Positions 1 through 5,071 of a stretch of DNA of 5,071 nucleotides are shown piece after piece. Every line of letters starts with the position of its first letter. The stretch's first letter is position 1. The DNA is from an uncultured Clostridia bacterium. GTDB lineage: Bacteria; Bacillota; Clostridia; Oscillospirales; Ruminococcaceae. The stretch spans positions 1-5,071 of the forward strand of contig CALLQQ010000006.1 in the NCBI GenBank assembly GCA_938014915.1, read 5' to 3'. A program made the translations under genes and the position numbers. The notes below the pieces were generated by a model. The model worked only from the letters and a program-made list of their open reading frames with translations. It made no database searches and had not been told where the DNA came from.

Positions 1-26
1 GAATAAATTCTACTAGAGGGAGATTA

Positions 27-35
27 ATTATATCA
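27..35 (-). promoter_or_regulatory. Possible extended -10 after fucI
   Basis: The minus strand reads TGATATAAT about 20 bases beyond the fucI stop, matching an extended -10. No -35 is seen at the right distance and the DNA is AT-rich, so this may be chance. If real, it would serve a gene to the left of the window. No terminator for fucI is visible in the remaining 55 bases. Confidence 0.25.
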
Positions 36-55
36 TTACTGAAATTTAAACTATT

Positions 56-1819
56 CTACTTATAGATAGGTCCATAATGTTTGCATGCCCTATAATCGGC
101 GCCTTCTAAATCGTTAGTGCCGAATGCACTCCATGAGTGAGGACGATAAATGCGTTCCTTTTCAACATTATGCATGCTAACTGGAATTCGGAGCATTGAA
201 GCGACTGTGATTAAGTCATCTCCAATATGACCGTAGGAAAATGCACCGTGATTCGCTCCCCAATTTGCCATAACTGAATAGGTATCTGTAAATGCACCTT
301 CTCCAGTAATTTTCTGAGTGAACCAAGTTGACGGCCAAGTCGGATCAGTCCTATCAAGTAGGGCTTTATTCACATCGTCCGGCAGCTCAACAGTATAACC
401 CTCTGCAATTTGTAGTGTCGGTCCGATACCGTCGATAATATTTACTCTCGCCATTGTGACGGGCATTTCGCCCTTAGTTGAGAATGTTGACGAAAATCCA
501 CCGCCCCTGAAGTATTCGACATTCGCTGGGGTGAATTCAGTTGCATCAAGACAAGCTTTTATATCTTCATCGGTAATATCCCACCAACGTTTCATAGTGT
601 GGTTACCATTTTCGTCTTTCTGTTCGCCCGTTCCATCAAGTGCTGCTGCACCGGAATTAATTAAGTGTATTATACCATTAGCAGCCAAGCCTTCAGCCTT
701 TTTACCAGTTACTCTTTCCATTGACTCTGCACTCCAATATGAGCGAACATCAGCAAAGACCGATGCCCTAGCAGTCAAAAGATGTAGGAATATCATAGTA
801 ACAGCATTCAAAGTATCGTTCTCAGTGGCAAAAACAAACTGTTCACGCTTGCCATTCCAATCGAAGCTAGAATTCATAATAGCTTCGGTAAAATCAGCAT
901 TAGGGCGGAAGTCCGTCCACTGCCTCTGCCCTTGGAATCCGCCAGCAATAGCATTTTTACCTCTTGATTCTTCTTCAAAGCCCATCTCGGCAAGTTTCGG
1001 ATTACCCTGCATTAAATCCATGAAAATTAGGGTCATTTTAGCACAGTATTCCCATTCGGCATCTTTCTCCTTGCGTGAATGAGCCTTTTCTGGTTTATTG
1101 CGATCTGCGCCCTCTTTAATATTAGCCTTTATCCATGACATGAGCTTCTCATATTCGTCGTGATCGTAAATTCCAAGCTCGATACGGCGGATAATCTCAC
1201 TCATATCGGTCCATTCTGCTCTTAGTCCAAAGTACTTCTGAAATACATCGGCATCACAATATGAGCCTGCAATACCCATCGAAACACCGCCAATATTAAG
1301 GTAGGCTTTATTGCGCATTGTGCCGACCGTGATAGCGGATCGAGCAAAGCGCAGAATTTTTTCCTTTACATCTTCGGGAATTTCTGTATCGTCTTTATCT
1401 TGAACTTCGTGACCATAGATTGAGAATGCTGGCAGCCCTCTTTGATTATGTGCTGCCATAACAGCTGCTAAATATACAGCTCCCGGTCTTTCTGTACCAT
1501 TAAATCCCCATACTGCTTTAATTGTAAGCGGATCTAAATCCATAGTTTCACTTCCATAACACCAGCAAGGTGTTACCGATAGAGTTGCGCATACATTTTC
1601 TTTAGAAAATTTATCAGCGCAAGCGGCAGCCTCCGCTCCCCCGCCTATTGTTGTATCGGCGATAACACATTCAACGGGTTGTCCATTTGCATGAAAAACA
1701 TTCGCTGATATTAGCTCGGCAGCGGACTTAGCCATTCGCATTGTTTGTTCTTCTAAATCCTCTCTTACTCCGAACTGACGCCCGTCAATTACTGGTCTGA
1801 TTCCTATCCTTGGCAACAT
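56..1819 (-). CDS. fucI: L-fucose isomerase
   Basis: This 587-residue protein is a full-length L-fucose isomerase (E. coli FucI is 591 residues). The enzyme is cytoplasmic and Mn-dependent and interconverts L-fucose and L-fuculose, the first step of L-fucose breakdown; family members also accept D-arabinose. Family blocks seen are [10 protein letters not shown] (5-14), [12 protein letters not shown] (83-94), [16 protein letters not shown] (104-119), [10 protein letters not shown] (177-186), [11 protein letters not shown] (293-303), NSSFDWNG (316-323), [14 protein letters not shown] (383-396) and YFRGGGFSS (436-444). The metal and catalytic residues of E. coli FucI (E337, D361, H528, from memory) align with E333 (ATEND), D357 (FADVR) and H524 (GANHG), so the enzyme should be active. 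The start at 1819 has AGGAGGA at 1827-1833, seven bases upstream. The stop is TAG. It lies 30 bp after thrB with no terminator between them. No fucK, fucA or fucose transporter is in the window. Confidence 0.97.
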   Translation of the reverse strand: MLPRIGIRPVIDGRQFGVREDLEEQTMRMAKSAAELISANVFHANGQPVECVIADTTIGGGAEAAACADKFSKENVCATLSVTPCWCYGSETMDLDPLTIKAVWGFNGTERPGAVYLAAVMAAHNQRGLPAFSIYGHEVQDKDDTEIPEDVKEKILRFARSAITVGTMRNKAYLNIGGVSMGIAGSYCDADVFQKYFGLRAEWTDMSEIIRRIELGIYDHDEYEKLMSWIKANIKEGADRNKPEKAHSRKEKDAEWEYCAKMTLIFMDLMQGNPKLAEMGFEEESRGKNAIAGGFQGQRQWTDFRPNADFTEAIMNSSFDWNGKREQFVFATENDTLNAVTMIFLHLLTARASVFADVRSYWSAESMERVTGKKAEGLAANGIIHLINSGAAALDGTGEQKDENGNHTMKRWWDITDEDIKACLDATEFTPANVEYFRGGGFSSTFSTKGEMPVTMARVNIIDGIGPTLQIAEGYTVELPDDVNKALLDRTDPTWPSTWFTQKITGEGAFTDTYSVMANWGANHGAFSYGHIGDDLITVASMLRIPVSMHNVEKERIYRPHSWSAFGTNDLEGADYRACKHYGPIYK

Positions 1820-1826
1820 GTTTTCA

Positions 1827-1833
1827 TCCTCCT
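1827..1833 (-). promoter_or_regulatory. Ribosome binding site of fucI
   Basis: The minus strand reads AGGAGGA seven bases before the fucI ATG at 1819. It is strong enough for fucI to be translated well from a message shared with thrB, and it supports this start over internal ATGs. Confidence 0.8.
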
Positions 1834-1849
1834 ATTTTTAGTTGATATA

Positions 1850-2740
1850 TTACTTTAAAATGGTTGTACCTTGGTTATCTATATTTAGTTTTAACAACTG
1901 CCATTCATCTAGACCTTGCTTATTTAATGCATTTCTCAGTTCAGCAACAAATCCCACTTTATTTGCATCAACTATTGACATTATTGTCGGTCCTGCACCA
2001 CTTATATAGGACGCATATGCGCCTAATCTTTCGGCTACTTGCATTACTTGCTCCACGTTCGGCATTAATTTTAACCGAAAATTCTGATGAAGTCTATCCT
2101 CGGTTGCTACCTGCAAATTCTCATACTTCCCTGTAAGGATTGAAGCTGAGAATAGCGCCGCTCTCGACAAATTGAATACTGCATCTTTGTGCGATACCTG
2201 CATCGGTAGGCAAGCTCTCGCAGTTTCAGTTTTTACTGTGTAATTGGGGATTATTGCAACGAAATCAAGGTGACCGCATACTTCTTGCTTTACCCAATGG
2301 ACCTTGCCACTATCAAAAACAGCGGTAACAATTCCGCCCAATAAGCATGGTGCGGTATTGTCTGGATGTCCCTCAATTTTGGCTGATAGATTAACTAAAT
2401 CATCGTGGGAAAGAGGATTCCCCAGTAGAGTATTCGCACCAACAAGTCCCGCAATGATGCATGCCGAACTACTCCCAAGTCCTCTAGTCATTGGGATGTT
2501 GCTCTCTTGCTCAATCATTAAACCGCTGAACCTTTTTCCACAAATATCATAAACTTGTTTTGCGGTTTGATATATTAAATTACTTTTATCAAGCGGTATA
2601 TTATGTTTGTCTTTTGATGTTATTTTTACACCGTCATACTCTTGCATTCCTACATAGTTATAGCAGCTAACTGCAAGACCTAGCGCATCAAATCCTGCGC
2701 CTAAATTTGCGCTAGTGGCGGGGATTCTAATCTTTATCAT
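1850..2740 (-). CDS. thrB: Homoserine kinase
   Basis: This 296-residue cytoplasmic enzyme of the GHMP kinase superfamily phosphorylates L-homoserine with ATP to O-phospho-L-homoserine, the substrate of threonine synthase. All three GHMP motifs are present: the N-terminal block PATSANLGAGFDALGLA (7-23), the ATP-binding glycine/serine loop PMTRGLGSSSAC (83-94), and the C-terminal SGAGPT (247-252). EGHPDN (123-128) is the homoserine-kinase-specific block near the substrate site. Length is slightly below the usual 300-310 residues, with nothing missing. The gene starts 38 bp after hom and ends 30 bp before fucI on the same strand, so it is very probably co-transcribed with both. The start is ATG at 2740; a ribosome-binding-like GGGAAGG lies 11 bases upstream, a rather long spacing. 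The only upstream in-frame ATG (2749) is followed after one codon by a stop, so no longer protein is possible. Confidence 0.97.
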   Translation of the reverse strand: MIKIRIPATSANLGAGFDALGLAVSCYNYVGMQEYDGVKITSKDKHNIPLDKSNLIYQTAKQVYDICGKRFSGLMIEQESNIPMTRGLGSSSACIIAGLVGANTLLGNPLSHDDLVNLSAKIEGHPDNTAPCLLGGIVTAVFDSGKVHWVKQEVCGHLDFVAIIPNYTVKTETARACLPMQVSHKDAVFNLSRAALFSASILTGKYENLQVATEDRLHQNFRLKLMPNVEQVMQVAERLGAYASYISGAGPTIMSIVDANKVGFVAELRNALNKQGLDEWQLLKLNIDNQGTTILK

Positions 2741-2758
2741 TTATAACATAGCCTTCCC
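2741..2758 (-). promoter_or_regulatory. thrB translation-initiation region with two-codon minORF
   Basis: On the minus strand GGGAAGG (2752-2758) is followed by ATG-TTA-TAA (2741-2749) and then directly by the thrB ATG (2740). The purine tract is 11 bases from the thrB start and only two from the first ATG. The minORF is in frame with thrB and is closed by TAA. Whether it is translated or is chance in AT-rich DNA cannot be told from sequence; the features are seen, any regulatory role is inference. Confidence 0.45.
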
Positions 2759-2778
2759 TAAAAAATATTATATAGGCT

Positions 2779-4038
2779 TTAATAATCTAGCACTCGGATA
2801 GTGGAAAGAATCTTCATGCCACTATCTTCTAATTTGGCGATATTATCATCGATTCTACCTTCTGTCATAATAGGTGTGACAAATGCAATTTCATTCTTAG
2901 GGCAGTTCTTTCTTGAAAGTAATGTAACTTGCCCAAATTCACGTTCAATGAGTTTTTCGCAATCTTCCCTACTTTCACATTCTGCACGAACATACTTTGC
3001 AAGTTCGGCTTCTTTATAATCAAGAAGAAAGTCTTGTTCAGAATCTTCCCATGTTAATGTTTGCGAAGTGCCATTAGCCTTTGCGACGTCGATAACATCA
3101 GCAACCATGGAGCTTGCTGTTGGGTATTTGCCTGCACCTTTACCATAGAAAACGACATCGCCCGTCGCATCTCCTCTAACCAATATGCCATTAAAAACGT
3201 CATCAACACTAGCAAGCTGACTATCCGACGATACGAACGCTGGGCACACCATAGCAATAACATCGGATTCCTTTGCACCGTTTTTATTAACTGCCTTAGC
3301 CCATCCGATTAGCTTAACAGCACCGCCCCAACTTCCTGCATATTCAACATCTTCAGCGGTTATTTTGGTGATTCCCTCCGTATATATGTTCTCGGGATAC
3401 ACGTGCCTGCCAAAAGCAAGCGATGCTAGAATGCAAATTTTGCGGCATGAGTCGTGCCCATCAACATCGGCAGAGGGGTCACTCTCAGCATATCCCAATT
3501 CCTGCGCTAGTGAGAGGGCATCATCAAAGGTCATTTTCTCTCTAATCATCTTTGTTAAAATGAAGTTGGTAGTGCCATTCAATATACCAGCAATTTCATT
3601 AATTTCGTTTGCTGCTAGGCACATATGAAGGGGTCTAATTATAGGCACTCCCCCACCTACACTAGCCTCAAAAAAGAAATTCACGTTATTTTGGCTTGCA
3701 ATTTGCAAAAGCTCGGCTCCCTTTGCCGCTACAAGCTCTTTATTGGACGTAACAACACTTTTACCTGCTAATAAGCAAGCTTTGCAAAAATCATAGGCAG
3801 GATTTAGCCCGCCCATAGCCTCGACAACTATATCAACTTCACTATCATTAAGTATATCATTAAAGTCCTTAGTTAGTTTATCCGCATACGGACTGTCGGG
3901 GAAGTCACGCAAATCAAGTATATGCTTAACTTCGATTGTTTTACCCGTTTTTCTTTCTATACTCTGTTTGGAGTTGTAGATTACCTCGACTGTGCCCGAG
4001 CCCACAACACCAAATCCCATTACTGCAATCTTTGACAT
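2779..4038 (-). CDS. hom: Homoserine dehydrogenase
   Basis: This 419-residue enzyme reduces L-aspartate 4-semialdehyde to L-homoserine with NAD(P)H, at the branch to threonine and methionine. The Rossmann nucleotide-binding loop is GFGVVGSG (8-15). Further family blocks are TSNKELVA (97-104), EASVGGGVPII (124-134) and GILNGTTNFIL (151-161). The homoserine dehydrogenase signature spans 178-200 and carries E185, D196 and K200, which match the catalytic or substrate residues E208, D219 and K223 of the yeast enzyme; YGKGAG (298-303) and PTASS (306-310) follow. Residues 348-417 occupy the place of the C-terminal ACT regulatory domain, but the usual DxPGVLA-type turn is absent. I start the gene at 4038 (MSKIAVMGFG), not at the in-frame ATG at 4050, because the GGAGG that should act as ribosome binding site overlaps that upstream ATG. 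It is the first gene of a probable hom-thrB-fucI unit with a promoter about 40 bp upstream. Confidence 0.96.
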   Translation of the reverse strand: MSKIAVMGFGVVGSGTVEVIYNSKQSIERKTGKTIEVKHILDLRDFPDSPYADKLTKDFNDILNDSEVDIVVEAMGGLNPAYDFCKACLLAGKSVVTSNKELVAAKGAELLQIASQNNVNFFFEASVGGGVPIIRPLHMCLAANEINEIAGILNGTTNFILTKMIREKMTFDDALSLAQELGYAESDPSADVDGHDSCRKICILASLAFGRHVYPENIYTEGITKITAEDVEYAGSWGGAVKLIGWAKAVNKNGAKESDVIAMVCPAFVSSDSQLASVDDVFNGILVRGDATGDVVFYGKGAGKYPTASSMVADVIDVAKANGTSQTLTWEDSEQDFLLDYKEAELAKYVRAECESREDCEKLIEREFGQVTLLSRKNCPKNEIAFVTPIMTEGRIDDNIAKLEDSGMKILSTIRVLDY

Positions 4039-4043
4039 ATAAG

Positions 4044-4049
4044 CCTCCA
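4044..4049 (-). promoter_or_regulatory. Ribosome binding site that fixes the hom start
   Basis: The minus strand reads TGGAGG, then CTTAT, then the ATG at 4038. The five-base spacing is good. The alternative in-frame ATG at 4050 is part of this same motif and has only AT-rich DNA upstream, so the 4038 start is preferred and the protein loses four residues (MEAY). Confidence 0.75.
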
Positions 4050-4074
4050 TAAAATTATAAATAATATTACTAGT

Positions 4075-4103
4075 AGTATATCATAATCGTAGTTTGAAAT
4101 CAA
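4075..4103 (-). promoter_or_regulatory. Predicted sigma-A-type promoter of hom-thrB-fucI
   Basis: On the minus strand a -35 element TTGATT (4098-4103) is followed by exactly 17 bases and a -10 element TATACT (4075-4080), preceded by TGA to give an extended -10. Transcription should start near 4068, giving a leader of about 30 bases to the hom start at 4038. The leader is too short for a riboswitch or T-box. The spacer and -35 region coincide with the left arm of a large inverted repeat (4082-4097 against 4140-4152), which could serve as an operator or belong to an RNA stem. The promoter is predicted from sequence only. Confidence 0.7.
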
Positions 4104-4250
4104 GTACCGTAGGAACGGCGACGGGGTGGCGAATGTGAGTCAAACGATTATGCTCGGTGGCTAAACCACGGCAGGAGTAGCGCGCTAATAAAGGTGCGGT
4201 GAAATTCTTTTAAATCGAAACGGATTTCTCTTAATGTATAATACCGAAGA
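4081..4250. ncRNA. Candidate structured RNA or complex regulatory element
   Basis: No protein gene is seen here. By direct count 4101-4200 is 56% GC, while 4041-4080 is about 20% and 4201-4380 about 28%, a spike typical of structured RNA in AT-rich DNA. Inverted repeats: 4082-4089 with 4145-4152 (8 bp) continuing as 4093-4097 with 4140-4144 (5 bp) after a TAG bulge; CCGT/ACGG (4107-4110, 4115-4118); GTGG/CCAC (4157-4160, 4166-4169); CGCGC/GTGCG (4181-4185, 4194-4198, one G-T pair); and GAAAT/ATTTC (4201-4205, 4224-4228), which competes with AAATC/GATTT (4212-4216, 4223-4227). GAGT/GCTC (4137-4140, 4152-4155) is an alternative to the long stem. Most stems also form on the other strand, so orientation is unsettled. 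The hom promoter overlaps the left edge, so it is not an ordinary hom leader. From memory only, plus-strand stretches such as GTGAGTCAAACG and GGCAGGAGTAGC recall HEARO/omega-RNA; no IscB or IsrB gene is in the window. Confidence 0.4.
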
Positions 4251-4368
4251 TGGAGAAAAACCTTGCGTTATATGAAAAATTAGATATTTTTGATTGTTAA
4301 AATACAATTAATCGCGGCTAGTAAAACGGATACTGTAAAAATACCATCTTACTATACTTATCCCATTA
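4251..4368. other. AT-rich spacer with no recognised feature
   Basis: This stretch between the structured element and the terminator of the small gene is strongly AT-rich. It has no plausible reading frame with a ribosome binding site. A small ATTGT/ACAAT inverted repeat is present but unremarkable at this composition. Confidence 0.6.
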
Positions 4369-4398
4369 CAAGAAAAGAACAGCAGCTTCTTTGCTGCT
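4369..4398 (-). terminator. Intrinsic terminator of the small gene
   Basis: Read on the minus strand, AGCAGC and GCTGCT (4393-4398 and 4381-4386) form a six-pair stem with an AAAGAA loop, followed by the T-rich tract GTTCTTTTCTT. It begins about 39 bases after the stop of the small gene at 4437 and would separate that gene from hom. There is no T tract on the other side, so it serves the minus strand only. Confidence 0.75.
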
Positions 4399-4436
4399 AT
4401 CCTCATCTTTTGTTGAACTAAAATGCTTAACCTATC

Positions 4437-4646
4437 TTATCTCTTAACATTCCTAAGCAAGTCGTCTTTTGTAGGAAAGTACCCCACAGTTGAATACAGC
4501 ACCTCTTCATCTCGTTCAAGCTTTCTTAGTAATATACATGCGTTCTTATATTCACGCATATAATAATCCCCCACAACATGCTCAATGTTAATCACGGTAG
4601 CAGATTCCATTTCCTTCAAAAGCTCAATATAGTCAATTTTCTTCAT
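4437..4646 (-). CDS. Small hypothetical protein, 69 residues
   Basis: I do not recognise this protein and assign no function. It is 69 residues long, highly charged (many K, E, D and R), with no signal peptide, membrane segment or cysteine cluster. Residues 1-15 (MKKIDYIELLKEMES) and 31-48 (REYKNACILLRKLERDEE) look like amphipathic helices, and the C-terminus is basic (LLRNVKR). It is very likely a real gene because its expression signals are strong: AAGGAGGTGAT (4650-4660) is nearly perfectly complementary to the 3' end of 16S rRNA and sits seven bases from the ATG; an extended -10 promoter (4694-4702) lies upstream, and an intrinsic terminator (4369-4398) follows. It therefore seems to be a single-gene transcript. 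It lies between the distal end of a CRISPR array and hom, but position alone does not show a link to either. Confidence 0.75.
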   Translation of the reverse strand: MKKIDYIELLKEMESATVINIEHVVGDYYMREYKNACILLRKLERDEEVLYSTVGYFPTKDDLLRNVKR

Positions 4647-4649
4647 ACT

Positions 4650-4660
4650 ATCACCTCCTT
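4650..4660 (-). promoter_or_regulatory. Near-perfect Shine-Dalgarno site
   Basis: AAGGAGGTGAT on the minus strand matches the anti-Shine-Dalgarno sequence of 16S rRNA over eleven bases and lies correctly for the ATG at 4646. Immediately upstream, AAGTG/CACTT (4662-4677, six-base loop) could form a small hairpin next to the site without covering it. Confidence 0.8.
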
Positions 4661-4693
4661 AAAGTGTTGATTCACTTGTTATCTCCTGAACTA

Positions 4694-4702
4694 ATTATAC
4701 CA
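4694..4702 (-). promoter_or_regulatory. Extended -10 promoter of the small gene
   Basis: The minus strand reads TGGTATAAT, a consensus extended -10 (TGnTATAAT). No good -35 hexamer is found 16-18 bases upstream; a TTGAAA at 4712-4717 is only 12 bases away, too close. An extended -10 can work without a strong -35. Predicted start is near 4687, giving a leader of about 40 bases. Confidence 0.6.
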
Positions 4703-4818
4703 TCTTGCGTATTTCAACACGATCCTACCGCCCTTCTACGTTGTTGATATATGTAAGATATGTATCCCAATCATAAATCCGCTTTCACGCATTTTTTAAC
4801 ATGCAATAAGAAATAATC

Positions 4819-4851
4819 TTCCTCTTCTAGTTTAATAAAGTGAGGAACGAC
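4819..4851 (-). repeat. Decayed terminal CRISPR repeat
   Basis: The plus-strand stretch TGAGGAACGAC at 4841-4851 matches the repeat end TGAGGGACGAC with one change. The interval from 4852 to the next repeat at 4886 is 34 bases, almost the 35-base spacer length of the array. The remaining 22 bases of the expected repeat are no longer recognisable. On the minus strand this means the 5' part of the repeat is kept and the 3' part is lost, the usual pattern of the last repeat at the leader-distal end. Confidence 0.6.
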
Positions 4852-4885
4852 AATTCTAACTCTGATGGCACACCGTCAGCAGACT

Positions 4886-5071
4886 ATTTCAATCCACGTC
4901 CCTCGCATGAGGGACGACGTGCTTGAGTACCCGCCATCTTCCGCCGCCTTGCGATTTCAATCCACGTCCCTCGCATGAGGGACGACTCCACTTCGAACAC
5001 ATCTATAATTTCGTATGTACTATTTCAATCCACGTCCCTCGCATGAGGGACGACATGAGCATGAAAGCAAC
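4886..5071 (-). CRISPR. Type I-C-like CRISPR array, distal end
   Basis: Three identical 33-bp repeats lie at 4886-4918, 4954-4986 and 5022-5054, separated by unrelated 35-bp spacers at 4919-4953 and 4987-5021; a third spacer from 5055 is cut by the window edge. A further 34-bp spacer (4852-4885) is bounded by the decayed repeat. In transcript sense (minus strand) the repeat starts GTCGTCCCTC, holds the stem CGTCCCTC/GAGGGACG around an ATGC loop, and ends CGTGGATTGAAAT. This hairpin and 3' tail are the known form of type I-C repeats, which are processed by Cas5d. By that family rule, and by the decayed repeat on the left, the array is transcribed leftward, its leader lies beyond 5071, and the spacers seen are the oldest. 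No cas gene is in the window, so the subtype rests on the repeat alone. Confidence 0.95.

Noticed and set aside
456..1082. Long plus-strand reading frame inside fucI, and smaller ones inside hom and thrB
   Set aside because: They lie opposite well-conserved enzyme genes, have no family likeness and no convincing ribosome binding site; they are shadows of the real frames.
4121..4135. GGGGTGGCGAATG read as a T-box antiterminator-like motif
   Set aside because: The T-box core AGGGTGGnACCGCG is not matched, the motif is on the strand opposite hom, and the predicted hom transcript starts downstream of it.
4178..4187. Perfect 10-bp palindrome TAGCGCGCTA as a repressor operator
   Set aside because: It is about 75 bp upstream of the hom promoter -35, and its CGCGC half also pairs with GTGCG at 4194-4198, so it is better treated as part of the structured element.
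4194..4210. GTGCGGTGAAATTC resembles a piece of small-subunit rRNA (GGTGAAATTC)
   Set aside because: Only about ten bases match and no surrounding rRNA helices or sequence are present; taken as coincidence.
4215..4242. Plus-strand promoter TCGAAA, 16 bases, TATAAT
   Set aside because: The -10 is consensus but the -35 is weak, the region is AT-rich, and no plus-strand gene follows before the CRISPR array.
4694..4717. TTGAAA as the -35 partner of the TATAAT upstream of the small gene
   Set aside because: The spacing is only 12 bases, too short for sigma-A; the extended -10 alone is the better explanation.
4769..4818. GCAT/ATGC inverted repeat near 4789-4804 as a terminator for the CRISPR transcript
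   Set aside because: The stem is only four pairs and no T tract follows on the minus strand.

Overview
The window looks like chromosomal DNA from a low-GC Firmicute, most likely a gut Clostridia-type bacterium. The reasons are AT-rich intergenic DNA, strong AGGAGG-type ribosome binding sites, extended -10 promoters (TGnTATAAT-like), clostridial-type hom and thrB proteins, and a CRISPR array whose repeat has the type I-C architecture. This placement is inference; there is no rRNA or other taxonomic marker here.

Every protein gene is on the minus strand, so transcription runs from high to low coordinates. From right to left: (1) 4819-5071 holds the leader-distal end of a type I-C-like CRISPR array, with three intact 33-bp repeats and one decayed terminal repeat; its leader and any cas genes must lie beyond the right edge. 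(2) 4437-4646 is a small, unrecognised 69-codon gene with its own extended -10 promoter, an almost ideal Shine-Dalgarno sequence and a downstream intrinsic terminator. (3) 4051-4368 is a gene-free stretch. Its centre (4101-4200) is 56% GC by count inside DNA that is about 20-28% GC, and it contains several inverted repeats including a 13-bp interrupted long-range dyad. It looks like a structured RNA or complex regulatory element and is the least explained part of the window. (4) A promoter at 4075-4103 drives hom (homoserine dehydrogenase, 2779-4038), thrB (homoserine kinase, 1850-2740) and fucI (L-fucose isomerase, 56-1819), separated by gaps of only 38 and 30 bp.

Hom and ThrB carry aspartate semialdehyde through homoserine to O-phosphohomoserine, the precursor of threonine. 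The next enzyme, threonine synthase (thrC), is not in the window. FucI belongs to L-fucose (or D-arabinose) catabolism and has no known link to threonine synthesis, yet it follows thrB closely with its own good ribosome binding site and no visible terminator between them. The points worth a second look are the GC-rich structured element overlapping the hom promoter, the hom-thrB-fucI arrangement, the degenerate ACT region of Hom, and the decayed terminal CRISPR repeat that fixes the array's orientation.
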